Below, one piece after another: positions 38,513-50,343 of a stretch of DNA of 64,000 nt. The notes beneath the pieces are model-generated. The model made no database searches. It was not told the origin of the DNA and worked only from the letters and a program-made list of their open reading frames with translations. Location: positions 19,850-83,849 of the forward strand of contig JAPOHH010000004.1 in assembly GCA_029979505.1 (NCBI GenBank), read 5' to 3'. The stretch comes from a bacterium (GTDB lineage: Bacteria > Pseudomonadota > Gammaproteobacteria > GCA-002705445 > GCA-002716945). The position numbers and the translations under genes were made by a program. Positions within the stretch are counted from its first letter, which is position 1, and each line of letters opens with the position of its first letter.

Positions 38513-39061
38513 TTACAATAGACTCGTTAAGTTAAAAATTCTTGGGATAAATACTATCTCTAAAACCTGTAATATTACAAGAATTATTATAGGAGAGAAA
38601 TCGATACCTGAAATTGATGGAATAGCAGATCTGGTGTATTTATATATTGGCTCACATAATTCATCTATGAGGCTAAAAATTGGGTGACTTACAAAAACAT
38701 TAAACCAACTCTTAACTGCAGATATAACAATTAAATACCAATAAATATTAATTAAATCTCTTAATAAATATCCAAAAGCTATTATAGAGAGACTATCTAA
38801 AGGATAAGTTTGATTATTAACTAACAGTGGTAGGTAGAGTTTTAGGAAGGTAAATCCATATAAAAGTATAAATAATACGTAAGAGCTTATTGTAATCCCA
38901 ATGATATCAAAAGGTTTTATTAAGAAGCCGCTAAGCTTAGCTATTGATTGCGTCACAGGGTTATAATAGTTTACATCACTTACCTGACAAATATACCTTA
39001 GCAAAATTACAAATTGACATGCACTAAGAAGTAAATATGTAATTGAAGATATTCCAGACAT
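38513..39061 (-). CDS. yggT: YggT family membrane protein
   Basis: Hydrophobic; YYNPVTQSIAKLSGFLIKPF repeated motif; next to proC/yggS. Confidence 0.88.
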   Translation of the reverse strand: MSGISSITYLLLSACQFVILLRYICQVSDVNYYNPVTQSIAKLSGFLIKPFDIIGITISSYVLFILLYGFTFLKLYLPLLVNNQTYPLDSLSIIAFGYLLRDLINIYWYLIVISAVKSWFNVFVSHPIFSLIDELCEPIYKYTRSAIPSISGIDFSPIIILVILQVLEIVFIPRIFNLTSLL

Positions 39062-39858
39062 TATTTTTTCAAAATATTTTTGGATTTCTTATATGCCTTA
39101 ACAATAGATTTAGAAATAATACTATTCAATTTATTATTATTTAGCTCCGATAAAGCAGCCTGGGTAGTTCCTCCTTTGGATGCAATCTTGTTTATAAGAT
39201 TGTCACTTATTTTGTTTTCTTTTATTATGTTTGCCGATCCTGATATTAAATCATTTGTATAATCAATAGCGTCTTTTTTCTTAAAACCCATTTTTATAAA
39301 CGAGTCTCTAATAATTTGATTAAAATAAACATAGTATGCAGGACCACTTCCGTATAGTGCTGTTATTTTGTTAATATCCTCTTCTGTTTTACACTTTTTT
39401 AATATAGAAAACTTATTAAAAAATTTACTTAATTTTGTATCTGATTTTTTATTAAAAGATTTCATGAAGTAAAAGATATAAGATATGTCAGTACTAATTG
39501 TGATGTTTGTCATACACCTTATTATTGGAACATTAATATTAATTTCTTTTTTCATTTCTGCAATAGTAATACCAGCCATAAAACTTAAAATTATATTCTT
39601 ATTTGATAAGAAAGGATTGATAGCACGTATAACATCTTTATAGTTATTTGGCTTCACCATAAGGATTATTAAATCAGATTTGCAAAGTATATCTGTAAAT
39701 GATGAGTAGAAACTTACGTTAAATTTCTTTGCGATTGACTGTTTTTTTTTATCAATATCAATTACATTTATTTTGTAATTATGTTTTATTTTATCAATTC
39801 CAGTAAGCATGGAGGTTGTAAGATTTCCTAAACCTATAATACTTACTTGGCTACTCAT
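39061..39858 (-). CDS. proC: Pyrroline-5-carboxylate reductase
   Basis: IIGLGNLTTSML, MVKPNNYKDV, LYGSGPAYYVYF, SKGGTTQAAL. Confidence 0.92.
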   Translation of the reverse strand: MSSQVSIIGLGNLTTSMLTGIDKIKHNYKINVIDIDKKKQSIAKKFNVSFYSSFTDILCKSDLIILMVKPNNYKDVIRAINPFLSNKNIILSFMAGITIAEMKKEININVPIIRCMTNITISTDISYIFYFMKSFNKKSDTKLSKFFNKFSILKKCKTEEDINKITALYGSGPAYYVYFNQIIRDSFIKMGFKKKDAIDYTNDLISGSANIIKENKISDNLINKIASKGGTTQAALSELNNNKLNSIISKSIVKAYKKSKNILKK

Positions 39859-40511
39859 TTTCTCTTCCCAAATATTTGTTGTCCGATTCTTATCATATTG
39901 GCATCATTTTCAATTGCAGTTAAATAATCATTACTCATACCCATAGATAGTGTATCTAAATATGTACAGCTATTATACAAATCTTTCATCTTTCTAAAAG
40001 CATTTGAGCATGATTTATTTGGGTTTGGTAATGCCATTATTCCTCTTAGCTTAATATTTTTCAATTGTCTAATAATGACAGAAAGTTCGGCGTATTTTTG
40101 AATATCAATGCCTCCTTTTGATGACTCGTTATCAATATTAATTTGTATACAAATATTCATGACTTTATTAATCTGAGCACAGAAATTATCTATTCTTCTT
40201 GCATGTTTCTCTGTATCAACTGTATGTACCCATGAGAAATATTCTGAAATCTTTTTGATTTTATTTGACTGAATCTTGCCAGTGAAATGCCATTTTATTT
40301 TCTGATTATTAATTTTGTTAATTTTAGATTCAGCCTCATCAACATAGTTCTCACCAAAATCATTCTGACCTTCTTTATGTAGTTCAATAATTTTTTTGTA
40401 ATCCTGAGTTTTAGAGACTACTACTAGCTTTATATCTTTATTAAATTTTTGTTTATAGCTGCTAACTAAACGAGTTAATTTTTTATAGTTGTTAATATAA
40501 TCACTAGACAT
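39855..40511 (-). CDS. yggS: YggS-family PLP-homeostasis protein
   Basis: LVVVSKTQDYKKIIELHKEGQNDFGENYVDE, KWHFTGKIQSNKIK, LSMGMSNDYLTAIE. Confidence 0.93.
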   Translation of the reverse strand: MSSDYINNYKKLTRLVSSYKQKFNKDIKLVVVSKTQDYKKIIELHKEGQNDFGENYVDEAESKINKINNQKIKWHFTGKIQSNKIKKISEYFSWVHTVDTEKHARRIDNFCAQINKVMNICIQINIDNESSKGGIDIQKYAELSVIIRQLKNIKLRGIMALPNPNKSCSNAFRKMKDLYNSCTYLDTLSMGMSNDYLTAIENDANMIRIGQQIFGKRK

Positions 40512-40513
40512 GT

Positions 40514-41452
40514 TTAGTTGTTATCAAACAATATTGACATGATAGCCATTCTCACCGATATACCGTAGGATACTTGATTAAGAATTACAGAATTAGGACC
40601 GTCAGCTACAGAGGATTCTATTTCTATACCTCTATTAATAGGCCCAGGGTGCATAACAATTACATCATTATTAGCATGTTTTAATCTTTCTCGACTCAAT
40701 CCATAATCAACATAATACGAATCCATTGAAATCAATGCATCATGCATTCTCTCTTTTTGGAGCCTAAGCATTATAATTACATCTGAATCTTTAATGCCTT
40801 CATTCATATTTGAAAAATAGTTAACATTCATATCTGAGTAATTATCGGGTATTAACTTCTTTGGTCCAACAATATTAATCTCTTTAGTCTCTAAAGTATT
40901 CAGTGCATAAATTAGTGATTTTGCAACACGAGAATGTAAAATATCTCCGACGATAGAAACTTTTAGATTTTCAAATTCACCTTTGTGTTTTTTAATGGTA
41001 AACATATCAAGCATCGCTTGTGTTGGATGTTCATTTGATCCGTCACCAGCATTTATAACAGATATTTTATCACTGACAGACTCAGCAATATAATGCGCAG
41101 TACCTGGCACTGAATGCCTGACTACAAACATTTGGCAGCTCATTGCTTCAATTGTTTTTATCATGTCTAGAATTGACTCACCCTTTAGAGTGGAGGAATT
41201 AGCAATATCTATATTTATAAAATCAGATGAAATTTTTTTAGACGCCAATTCAAATGTAGTTTTTGTACGAGTGCTCGGTTCGAAAAATAAACTAGCTACG
41301 ACTTTATCTAGATATTTAGGTAAAGATCCACCTTTGTGAAATTCTTCTGCTCTGTTGATTATATCTATAATGTAAGACTTGGGGAGGGATTTAATATTAA
41401 GGAAGTGTTTAAGTTTATTATCTTGAAGTTGAATATTGTGATTTATCTTCAT
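40514..41452 (-). CDS. pyrB: Aspartate carbamoyltransferase catalytic subunit
   Basis: SLFFEPSTRTKTTFELASK, GDGSNEHPTQAMLDMF, VMHPGPINRGIEI. Confidence 0.95.
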   Translation of the reverse strand: MKINHNIQLQDNKLKHFLNIKSLPKSYIIDIINRAEEFHKGGSLPKYLDKVVASLFFEPSTRTKTTFELASKKISSDFINIDIANSSTLKGESILDMIKTIEAMSCQMFVVRHSVPGTAHYIAESVSDKISVINAGDGSNEHPTQAMLDMFTIKKHKGEFENLKVSIVGDILHSRVAKSLIYALNTLETKEINIVGPKKLIPDNYSDMNVNYFSNMNEGIKDSDVIIMLRLQKERMHDALISMDSYYVDYGLSRERLKHANNDVIVMHPGPINRGIEIESSVADGPNSVILNQVSYGISVRMAIMSILFDNN

Positions 41453-41872
41453 TTACACAATAATATTTTCATTGATCCAGCTTTGCAAGATAATAGATGC
41501 AGATATATCATCATAATCGCCTAATTTCTTTTTTGTAATCCTCTTTTTTCTCATTTCTGCGTAGCTACATTTAGCCATCTCACTAGTTAATGCTTCATTA
41601 TGAAATACTACATCTATTTCTGTAGATATTCTTTTCTTAATTTCTTGAGATAATATCTTTATTTCTTTTTGTATGAGACTTGCTTTCTTATATTCTGGAT
41701 AACCAATAATTATTATTTTTACATCCCACTCATGAATGGTTGATTCAATCTCATCTAGTAAATTATTATATATTATTCTTAGAGGGCGGCAGCTTTTTGT
41801 AATACTTTGACCTATAGCTAAACCTGACTTCTTTTGGCCATAATCAACGCCTAATAAAAAATAATTTTCCAT
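41453..41872 (-). CDS. ruvX: Holliday junction resolvase-like protein (YqgF/RuvX)
   Basis: LGVDYGQKKSGLAIG, VVFHNEALTSEMA, DDISASIILQSW. Confidence 0.9.
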   Translation of the reverse strand: MENYFLLGVDYGQKKSGLAIGQSITKSCRPLRIIYNNLLDEIESTIHEWDVKIIIIGYPEYKKASLIQKEIKILSQEIKKRISTEIDVVFHNEALTSEMAKCSYAEMRKKRITKKKLGDYDDISASIILQSWINENIIV

Positions 41873-42817
41873 CTATTTAGTATATTCATGAAACATTCTT
41901 ATTTTCTGTAACAACTTATTAGATATCTTGTTAGGAAGTCCTTTGCCAATTTGTTGAAGGCCTGTAGGCGAAGTTATATTAATCTCTGTAACATATTTCC
42001 CTATCATATCTATACCAGCAAAAAAAATTCCATGATATTTTAAAAAAGATGCTATTTCAGTCATCAATGGCAGACAAGATTTATCTATTTCTTTTATTTT
42101 ATAACTACCACCACACGCTAAATTAGCTCTAAATTCTCCTTTACTTGGATAGCGTATCATTACCTTATCATGAATTATACCGTCGTATATTATTATCCTG
42201 GTGTCACCATTTTTTATTTCATCTAAATATTTCTGGGCAATTATTATTTTGTATTTTTCTAAATATTCATTTATTTTTTTGATAGAGTCCTTGCTATTTT
42301 TCAATTTTACAATACCTTTTCCAGCCATCATGTTCATAGGCTTAAGTACAATCTCTTTGTGATTATCTAATAAAGCTTTTATTTTTTTAAAGCTTGAACC
42401 TATTACAGTTGGTATTTTAGGATGTGATAATTCATGACCAAGTATTTTTTCATTGAATCTAATAAGACTATCAGGAGAGTTCAAAATAAGTGTATTTTGG
42501 TATTCAAGCTGTTTTAATATTTGAAGAAGAGAAATATAGTTACAATCAACTGGAGGATCTTTTCTAAAAAAAATACAATCAAACTTATTAAGATTTATAT
42601 TCTTTTTTTTATGAAGCGTATATTCTGACTTTCTTATAGAATTGATTTCAACATCATATACCGTGCCATAAACATTACTTGAATCTCGGTATATTGATTC
42701 AGGATTTATAAGTTTAATATTAGATTTATTTTGAAGACATTTTATTATACTTATAGTTGAATCAGACCTGAAATCTATTAATTCAATTGAGTCCATTAAG
42801 ATTCCAATATCAAACAT
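41873..42817 (-). CDS. gshB: Glutathione synthetase
   Basis: FFRKDPPVDCNYI, VLKPMNMMAGKGIVKL, EINITSPTGLQQI. Confidence 0.93.
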   Translation of the reverse strand: MFDIGILMDSIELIDFRSDSTISIIKCLQNKSNIKLINPESIYRDSSNVYGTVYDVEINSIRKSEYTLHKKKNINLNKFDCIFFRKDPPVDCNYISLLQILKQLEYQNTLILNSPDSLIRFNEKILGHELSHPKIPTVIGSSFKKIKALLDNHKEIVLKPMNMMAGKGIVKLKNSKDSIKKINEYLEKYKIIIAQKYLDEIKNGDTRIIIYDGIIHDKVMIRYPSKGEFRANLACGGSYKIKEIDKSCLPLMTEIASFLKYHGIFFAGIDMIGKYVTEINITSPTGLQQIGKGLPNKISNKLLQKIRMFHEYTK

Positions 42818-42818
42818 A

Positions 42819-44054
42819 CTAATCTAAATTAAATAATTCTTTTGCAGCTGCTAAAATAGCAAGTCGTGCAATGACACCATATACATAATATTTATTTATT
42901 TGTGAATCAATTGGAAGTTTCAAATCTGGTGCAATGCAAATATCATTTAGTGGTATTGGATGAAAAACCATACCAGGCGAATTCAAGTTTTCATTATTAG
43001 CTTTATTCTCATGAGTCCTATAGAATCCTCCTATGAGAAAATTTGAAAAAGAGTATATTACTGGTTCTGCTACATCAGATGATTCTCTTGTTTGTTCAAA
43101 TGAGTAAACACCTTCTTGTAAAATAACCTTATCTAAAGAATTGTTACCCTTAGTTGATAGCATCTTATTTCTTTGCTTTCTATTAAGATTTTTTATCTGG
43201 TCTATATGACTAATAGAAATAATACCCATTCCGTAAGTTCCTGCATCTGCTTTGATAATAATAAATGGCTTCTCATTAATATTATACCTCTCATATTTAT
43301 CAGTTATTATTTTAAAGAGCTTCTCAGCATGATAAATTAAACAATCTTCGCCCTGTTTTGTTTTAAAATTAATTTCACCACAGTTTCTAAATTCTGGCTC
43401 AATTAACCATGGGTCAATCTTAAGAAGATTACTAAAGTTACTACAAACATTGCTGTAATAATTAAAGTGATCTGATTTTGATCTTTTTGTCCATCCAATA
43501 TTTTTAGAGGGTAAAATAAGTTGTTTAAGATTATCTAAGAATGAGGGAATACCCGAAGATAAGTCATTATTTAAAAGAATTGCATCAGGAACAAATCCAT
43601 CATACTCAAGCATTGAGTTGATTATTTTAAAATCAGCATTATCTACAATGGTCGGTTTAGAAACTTTTACCTCATAACCCGCTTTCTCGATTAGACTTGA
43701 TAAATATTCTAAACTTTTTAGGTAATGTAAGTTTCTTGTATGGTCCTCTGGAATTATTAAAATCTTATCAATGCTTGTTTTAAAGCTATCAAGAGAGTGC
43801 TTTACAGCAGTTATGTATAATGATTCAAAATCATTATTAAGGTTATTGAAACCAGCGGGAAATAAATTTGTATCTATAGGCGATATCTTAAATCCAGAAT
43901 TTCTTATATCTATGGACGAATAAAAAGGCGCTGGATATTTAAGCCATTGATTTCTGAACCAACTCTCTATTATCTGATAATTAGCTATTATACATTCATG
44001 AATATTTTGATGACTTTTTCGATCACTATATACTATGTCTTGAGAAGCTTTCAT
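42819..44054 (-). CDS. gshA: Glutamate-cysteine ligase, Acidithiobacillus-type GshA
   Basis: NSGFKISPIDTNLFPAGFNNL, IIKADAGTYGMGIISI; adjacent to gshB. Confidence 0.88.
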   Translation of the reverse strand: MKASQDIVYSDRKSHQNIHECIIANYQIIESWFRNQWLKYPAPFYSSIDIRNSGFKISPIDTNLFPAGFNNLNNDFESLYITAVKHSLDSFKTSIDKILIIPEDHTRNLHYLKSLEYLSSLIEKAGYEVKVSKPTIVDNADFKIINSMLEYDGFVPDAILLNNDLSSGIPSFLDNLKQLILPSKNIGWTKRSKSDHFNYYSNVCSNFSNLLKIDPWLIEPEFRNCGEINFKTKQGEDCLIYHAEKLFKIITDKYERYNINEKPFIIIKADAGTYGMGIISISHIDQIKNLNRKQRNKMLSTKGNNSLDKVILQEGVYSFEQTRESSDVAEPVIYSFSNFLIGGFYRTHENKANNENLNSPGMVFHPIPLNDICIAPDLKLPIDSQINKYYVYGVIARLAILAAAKELFNLD

Positions 44055-44766
44055 AATTATTTACCAATGTTATTGCAGATATACATGCTGTTTCAGTTCT
44101 AAGTATATTCTCACTAATTTTTTTTATTTTCCATTTATTTATTGCAAATAGTTCTAGTTCACTCTCATCAAAACCACCTTCAGGTCCAACAAAAAAAGAA
44201 ATACTTTTATCAGATAGCTCTTTAGATGTAAATGACTCTCCATTTTGATGAAGAAGATATCTTGGTATTGATTTATTTAATGCAACATGTTCTTCAAGAG
44301 AGGTAGGAGTATGAATACTCATTAATTCATATCTTCCGCATTGTTCACTTGAGTGAATAATTATTTTCTTCCAATGTTCAATTTTTTTATTAACATCAGT
44401 ATATTGACTTCTTTTGGAATAAATAGGATAAAAGTTTTTAACTCCTAACTCGACAGATTTCTGAATGATTAAATCCATTATATTCATGCTAACTATTGCT
44501 ACTGATAAAGAAATATTTATTTGTGAGATACTTGTACTTACAATCTCATTATTTATCTTGAGAAGTATTGCATTATTCTTTTTAATTTCTAAGTTACATA
44601 AAAATTGTTTCTTTTTATGATTAAAAATAATTATTTCATCATTTTGTTTGATTCTTAATACATTTACTAATCTATGAGCTAAATAATCAGAACATTCATA
44701 TGAATCATCGATAAAGTCAGACTCTATGTATATTCTATGAATTTTTTTTTGTTGCTTCATTAACAC
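44026..44766 (-). CDS. rsmE: 16S rRNA (uracil-1498-N3)-methyltransferase
   Basis: HRLVNVLRIKQNDEI, ISFFVGPEGGFDESEL, ENILRTETACISAITLV. Confidence 0.92.
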   Translation of the reverse strand: MLMKQQKKIHRIYIESDFIDDSYECSDYLAHRLVNVLRIKQNDEIIIFNHKKKQFLCNLEIKKNNAILLKINNEIVSTSISQINISLSVAIVSMNIMDLIIQKSVELGVKNFYPIYSKRSQYTDVNKKIEHWKKIIIHSSEQCGRYELMSIHTPTSLEEHVALNKSIPRYLLHQNGESFTSKELSDKSISFFVGPEGGFDESELELFAINKWKIKKISENILRTETACISAITLVNNYESFSRHSI

Positions 44767-46090
44767 CTTCTTTCATAATCTCTGATACAAATGATATCTC
44801 TTTTTTCGAAATAACATAAGGCGGCATAAAATAAAGTACATTACCAAGAGGTCTCATAAGAACATTATTCTTCAAACCATGGAGATAAGCTCTTATACCT
44901 CTTCTCTCTTTCCAGTCATAAGATGTACGATTCTTTTTATTTTTAACCATCTCAATTGCAAGCACCATACCTGTTTGTCTAACATCAGATACATGTGGAT
45001 GATCTTTTAATGATTCAAATGATTTTTTCATATGAGAGGATAACGCTTTATTTTTTTCTATAGTTTTTTTAGTTTTGAATAATTCTAATGTTGCATTCGC
45101 CGCAGAGCATGCAATAGGGTTCGCGGTATAGCTGTGTGAATGTAAAAATGCATTGAGTTTTTCATACTCATCATAGAAGGCTTCATAAATATCATCTGTA
45201 GTTAGGATAGTAGATAGTGTCATATATCCCCCTGTTATTCCTTTTGATAAACAGATTATATCAGGAGTTATCTTGGCCTGCTCAAAGCCAAACATAGTTC
45301 CTGTTCTTCCAAAACCAACCGCAATTTCATCTGCTATTAGATGAATATTGTATTTCGTGCAAGTCTCTCTTAAAAGTTCTAAATATCTGGGATGATACAT
45401 CCTCATATATCCAGCACATTGTATTAATGGCTCAACTATAACAGCGCAAACATTTTTATGATTTTTCTTAATTGTTTGATACATCTTATCAAACATCAAT
45501 TCTGCGTGTTGTGCTTCAGATATATTATCTTTTTTATTATAATTATCAGGTGATTCGACAATTATTGTGTCTTTGAGAATGTTTTCATAGGTTTTTTTGT
45601 ATAAATCAATATTACTTACTGATAGCGAACCCAACGTTTCTCCATGATAGCTATTAGACAATGCAATAAAACTTTTTTTAGATCTCTTACCTTTGTTTTG
45701 CCAATAGTGATAACTCATCTTCATTGCTGCATCCACAGATGATGATCCGTTATCTGTAAAGAAACACTTAGTAATTTTCTTTGGAGTAAGCGATATCAAA
45801 TTTTCAGCAAGATTTATCGCTGGCTCATGAGTGAAACCAGCTAACAGTACATGCTCAAGTTTTGATAACTGTTTTTTAATGCTGTCATTAATAAAGGTAT
45901 TAGAATGACCAAAGATATTTACCCACCAAGAACTTATAGCATCAAGATATTTATTGTCATCATAATCATATAGCCAAACACCTTTACCTGATTTTATTGG
46001 AATCATAGGAATTTTTTCATGATCCTTCATTTGAGTGCATGGGTGCCATACAACTTTCAAGTCTTTTTTTACTAACCTAGAGTGTTTCAT
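44735..46090 (-). CDS. bioA: Adenosylmethionine-8-amino-7-oxononanoate aminotransferase
   Basis: VWHPCTQMKDHE, SSWWVNIFGHSN, ADEIAVGFGRTGTMFGFEQ. Confidence 0.95.
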   Translation of the reverse strand: MKHSRLVKKDLKVVWHPCTQMKDHEKIPMIPIKSGKGVWLYDYDDNKYLDAISSWWVNIFGHSNTFINDSIKKQLSKLEHVLLAGFTHEPAINLAENLISLTPKKITKCFFTDNGSSSVDAAMKMSYHYWQNKGKRSKKSFIALSNSYHGETLGSLSVSNIDLYKKTYENILKDTIIVESPDNYNKKDNISEAQHAELMFDKMYQTIKKNHKNVCAVIVEPLIQCAGYMRMYHPRYLELLRETCTKYNIHLIADEIAVGFGRTGTMFGFEQAKITPDIICLSKGITGGYMTLSTILTTDDIYEAFYDEYEKLNAFLHSHSYTANPIACSAANATLELFKTKKTIEKNKALSSHMKKSFESLKDHPHVSDVRQTGMVLAIEMVKNKKNRTSYDWKERRGIRAYLHGLKNNVLMRPLGNVLYFMPPYVISKKEISFVSEIMKEGVNEATKKNS

Positions 46091-46106
46091 AATTAGATTA
46101 AACTAA

Positions 46107-47420
46107 TTAGTATCGATACGTATCTTTTTTGAAAGGCCCTGCTATTTTAACGCCTATATAGTTTGCTTGCTCTTCTGTAAGATTAGTAATCTTAGCATCA
46201 AGTTTCTCAAGGTGTAATAGCGCAACTTTTTCATCAAGATGCTTTGGTAACACATAAACGTCTTTTTCATATTTACTATTATTTTCCCAAAGTTCTATTT
46301 GAGCCATTACTTGATTTGTAAATGAACAAGACATTACAAAGCTTGGGTGACCTGTAGCGCAACCAAGATTAATAAGTCTTCCTTCCGCCAATAATACAAT
46401 TTTTTTACCATCAGGGAACTCAATCTCATCAACTTGGGGTTTTATATTAGTCCACTCATAGTTTTTGAGACTTGCTACATCAATTTCATTATCAAAATGT
46501 CCAATATTACAAACAATAGCTCCACTTTTCATATTTTTCATATGTTCATGGGTAATGACGTTGTAGTTACCGGTTGCTGTACAGAAGATATCTATATCAC
46601 CAATCTTATCCTCAAGTCTTACTACATCATAACCTTCCATGCATGCTTGAAGTGCACAGATAGGATCTATTTCAGTAATCATAACTTTTGCACCAAGAGC
46701 TCTAAGTGACTCAGCTGAACCTTTCCCTACGTCTCCAAATCCACAGACGATACAATGTTTTCCTGCAATCATTGTATCTGTTGCTCTTTTAATACCATCT
46801 ACAAGCGATTCTCGACAGCCATACAAATTATCAAATTTTGATTTAGTTACAGAGTCATTCACATTTATTGCTGGCATCTTAAGGGAGCCTTCTTTTGCCA
46901 TGTCATATAATCTCAGAACGCCTGTAGTAGTCTCTTCTGAGACGCCTTTGATGTCCTCAATCAAATGCGGGTATTCTTTATGTATCATGCTTGTTAAATC
47001 TCCGCCGTCATCAAGCAATAAGTTTGGTTTCCAGTCTGGGTTACCCTCGATGGATTGTTTTAGACACCATACATATTCTTCTTCTGTCTCTCCTTTCCAA
47101 GCAAATACAGGAATATTTTGATCAGCTATAGCTGCTGCCGCATGATCTTGAGTAGAGAAAATATTACAAGATGACCATCTGACATCTGCTCCTAATTCAA
47201 CTAAAGTTTCAATTAACACAGCTGTTTGAATCGTCATATGTAAACAGCCAATAATTCTAGTTCCTTCAAGTGGTTTTTGAGAACCATATTCTTTTCTAAG
47301 CGCCATGAGACCAGGCATTTCTGTCTCAGCAATTCTGATTTCTTTGTGCCCAAAACTTGCAAGACTCATATCTGCAACTTTGTAATCATCCTTAATTTTT
47401 TTAACTTTATCTAATTCCAT
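46107..47420 (-). CDS. ahcY: Adenosylhomocysteinase
   Basis: [49 protein letters not shown]-terminal KKDTYRY. Confidence 0.97.
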   Translation of the reverse strand: MELDKVKKIKDDYKVADMSLASFGHKEIRIAETEMPGLMALRKEYGSQKPLEGTRIIGCLHMTIQTAVLIETLVELGADVRWSSCNIFSTQDHAAAAIADQNIPVFAWKGETEEEYVWCLKQSIEGNPDWKPNLLLDDGGDLTSMIHKEYPHLIEDIKGVSEETTTGVLRLYDMAKEGSLKMPAINVNDSVTKSKFDNLYGCRESLVDGIKRATDTMIAGKHCIVCGFGDVGKGSAESLRALGAKVMITEIDPICALQACMEGYDVVRLEDKIGDIDIFCTATGNYNVITHEHMKNMKSGAIVCNIGHFDNEIDVASLKNYEWTNIKPQVDEIEFPDGKKIVLLAEGRLINLGCATGHPSFVMSCSFTNQVMAQIELWENNSKYEKDVYVLPKHLDEKVALLHLEKLDAKITNLTEEQANYIGVKIAGPFKKDTYRY

Positions 47421-47433
47421 ATTTAACCTCTAT

Positions 47434-48594
47434 TTAAATTGCAGATTTAAGTATATCAACCTTATCTGTTTGTTCCCATGTAAAATTCTTATCATTTCGA
47501 CCGAAATGCCCAAATCCTGCAGTTGGTTTATATTTAACATTTAATAAATCCAATGAAGTGGTAATTCCATATGGTGTTAAGTCAAAAACATTATTAATAA
47601 TGCTAGATAGTTTTTCATCGGATATAACGCCTGTTCCAAAGGTATTTACTAATGTGGATGTAGGCTCAGCTACACCGATTGCATAAGATAGTTGAATCTC
47701 GCATCTTGTTGCTAAATTGGCTGCAACAATATTTTTTGCAATATATCTTGCAGCGTAAGCTGCTGATCTATCAACTTTTGATGGATCCTTTCCTGAGAAT
47801 GCTCCGCCACCATGCCTTGCCATTCCTCCATAAGTATCAACGATAATCTTTCTACCAGTTAATCCTGAATCTCCAAGAGGTCCACCATCAACAAAGTTCC
47901 CTGTGGGATTAATAAATATTTTTGTTTTCTCATTGATAAGTGAACTGGGTATCACTCTAAATATAATCTCATTCTTTACAAATTCTCTTAATTCTTCAAG
48001 CTCTATCTCTGAGGAATGTTGCGTAGATAGAACAACAGTATCAACAAAAGTTGGCTTATCATTTTCATACTGAAAAGTAACTTGGCTTTTAGCATCTGGT
48101 CTAAGCCAAGATACTTTTTTTGATTTTAATAGCTCAGTCTGTTTTTCAACTAACCGATGAGAGTAATAAATAGGTGAGGGCATTAGAAATTCAGTTTCAT
48201 CTGATGCATAACCAAACATCAAGCCTTGATCACCAGCACCTTGCTTTTTTTGATCTGAGCGATCAACGCCCATCTGTATATCTGGGGACTGTTTAGTTAA
48301 TAATTTTATAATTTCGCATTCATTGCCGTTGAAGCCTAGTTCATTCGAATTATAGCCAATCTCTAGAATTGTCTCTCTAATTAAATTATCAATATCTAAG
48401 TTACCATTTGTGGTTATTTCACCACCAACAACTACTGTACCTGGTTGATTTTCTTTTCCTTTAACAAATGTTTCGCAAGCTACTCTAGAATGTTTATCTT
48501 GTTCTAATACATGATCAAGAATAGAATCTGAAAGATGGTCACATAATTTATCAGGATGTCCAGGGGATACACTTTCTGAAGTAAAATAATACAT
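47434..48594 (-). CDS. metK: S-adenosylmethionine synthetase
   Basis: [62 protein letters not shown]. Confidence 0.97.
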   Translation of the reverse strand: MYYFTSESVSPGHPDKLCDHLSDSILDHVLEQDKHSRVACETFVKGKENQPGTVVVGGEITTNGNLDIDNLIRETILEIGYNSNELGFNGNECEIIKLLTKQSPDIQMGVDRSDQKKQGAGDQGLMFGYASDETEFLMPSPIYYSHRLVEKQTELLKSKKVSWLRPDAKSQVTFQYENDKPTFVDTVVLSTQHSSEIELEELREFVKNEIIFRVIPSSLINEKTKIFINPTGNFVDGGPLGDSGLTGRKIIVDTYGGMARHGGGAFSGKDPSKVDRSAAYAARYIAKNIVAANLATRCEIQLSYAIGVAEPTSTLVNTFGTGVISDEKLSSIINNVFDLTPYGITTSLDLLNVKYKPTAGFGHFGRNDKNFTWEQTDKVDILKSAI

Positions 48595-48661
48595 TTTAAG
48601 AAGTCTATACGAGAATTAATCTGGAATAAAGAATATTGTCAGTATTATACTAATTCATGCT

Positions 48662-50341
48662 TTATTTTTTGAAATTTTTAATAAATTCTCTTTCGTCATG
48701 CGTTAACTGCTGCCCTGTTGAATATCTATTAAGCAAATCAAAATAAACTTTTTCATCTGAATTCTTCTTAAGTTGATTAATAATTTCATTAACAGTCAAT
48801 TTTGCAGAATCCTCAGATTTTTCATTAGATTCCATCGTAACTATTTTATGAATAATATGATTTTCAGGATATTTATTAATGAGATTTACAGCCTTAAAAG
48901 CTTCATTCATTTTTCTTCCCTCTAATGCGGATAAATATATTTCTTTTAATATATGATTAGATATGTAATCTGAATAATTGCTTTCTTTAAGTAAGTTTGG
49001 ATATTCAAGTAATAAGTTCATCAAGGTAATTTCTTTAATATCAAAGTTACTTTCATCAGCTTGTTCTGTCTTTTTTTTATCTAAACTAGGAGATGAGACA
49101 CTATTTATTTGACTCCCACCTATATTTTCGAGCTCATCTTTTAAAATAGCCGTGTACGTGATATTTGGCATCTGATCAATTAATTTTTTAGCATTTAAAG
49201 AAAATGTTGTGCGCCCTTCAACAGTATTGATGTCAAGACCTGCCTTCAGAGATTGAATAATATATTCTGATAAAGGCATTGCATCGTGTATTAAGTTTAA
49301 AAACATATCTTTTTCATCATGCACATATGTGTCGGGGTCACTTCCTTCTGGTAGAAAAATAAGATATATCTGTATTCCATCTTTTAATTCAGGTAAACAA
49401 TTATTAATAGCCTTCCATGCAGCAGATTTTCCAGCGGTATCTCCATCAAAACAAAAAACAATATTATTTGTATATCTTATTATTTTCTTAAAGTGATATT
49501 TGGTAAATGCTGTCCCAAGTGTAGCAACACAATTTCTAATATCTGAATTATGAAGACCAATCACATCAGTGTATCCTTCAACAATTAAAACTTTATTTTC
49601 TTGAGTAATATATTTTTTGCTTTCATATAATCCGTAAAGTTCATAGCTTTTATGAAAGAGTTTAGTCTCTGGAGAGTTAAGGTATTTAGCTCCATCTTGT
49701 TTATTATATACTCTTCCTCCGAAACCGATAATATTTCCCGTTGAATTTCTAATCGGAAACATAATTCTATTTCTGAATCTATCATAAATCTTATTATTCG
49801 ATTTAATCAAGAGTCCAGCCTCAATTGCATTTTCTATTAACTTAAGTTGAGAAAATATCTTTGATAAATCATCCCAACTATCATTCGCTAATCCTAATTG
49901 AAAAGTTTCTATCATAGTTTCACTAATATTTCGTTTTGATAAATAACTCATAGCTTCTTTATTTCTTTCTAATGTCTTGCTATAAAAATCAGATGCTTTT
50001 TTATTTGATATAAAAAGATTATATGATGAATCATTTTTTTTTGTACTATCCGGCAATTCAAGATTTGCTGCTTGTGCAAGCTTACTCAATGCTTCAATAA
50101 ATGTTAAGTGATCATGTTCTGTCAAAAACTTAATAGCATCGCCAGATGCGCCACAGCCAAAGCAATGGTAAAACTGCTTCGTAGAGGAAACATTGAAAGA
50201 AGGAGTTTTTTCGTTATGAAAAGGGCAAAGACCTTTATAATTTGTTCCATTTTTTGAGAGTGATACTCTCTCTTTTATCAATTCAACAATATCTGTAGAT
50301 GCTAGAACCTGATCAATAAACGCTCTATCTATGCTTGCCAT
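48662..50341 (-). CDS. dnaG: DNA primase
   Basis: Zn-finger CPFHNEKTPSFNVSSTKQFYHCFGCGASGD, TOPRIM VEGYTDVIGLH. Confidence 0.95.
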   Translation of the reverse strand: MASIDRAFIDQVLASTDIVELIKERVSLSKNGTNYKGLCPFHNEKTPSFNVSSTKQFYHCFGCGASGDAIKFLTEHDHLTFIEALSKLAQAANLELPDSTKKNDSSYNLFISNKKASDFYSKTLERNKEAMSYLSKRNISETMIETFQLGLANDSWDDLSKIFSQLKLIENAIEAGLLIKSNNKIYDRFRNRIMFPIRNSTGNIIGFGGRVYNKQDGAKYLNSPETKLFHKSYELYGLYESKKYITQENKVLIVEGYTDVIGLHNSDIRNCVATLGTAFTKYHFKKIIRYTNNIVFCFDGDTAGKSAAWKAINNCLPELKDGIQIYLIFLPEGSDPDTYVHDEKDMFLNLIHDAMPLSEYIIQSLKAGLDINTVEGRTTFSLNAKKLIDQMPNITYTAILKDELENIGGSQINSVSSPSLDKKKTEQADESNFDIKEITLMNLLLEYPNLLKESNYSDYISNHILKEIYLSALEGRKMNEAFKAVNLINKYPENHIIHKIVTMESNEKSEDSAKLTVNEIINQLKKNSDEKVYFDLLNRYSTGQQLTHDEREFIKNFKK

Positions 50342-50343
50342 TT

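Noticed and set aside
48595-48661. SAM or SAH riboswitch upstream of metK/ahcY
   Set aside because: Only 67 bp upstream of metK and 13 bp between metK and ahcY; no recognisable riboswitch core or conserved stems.
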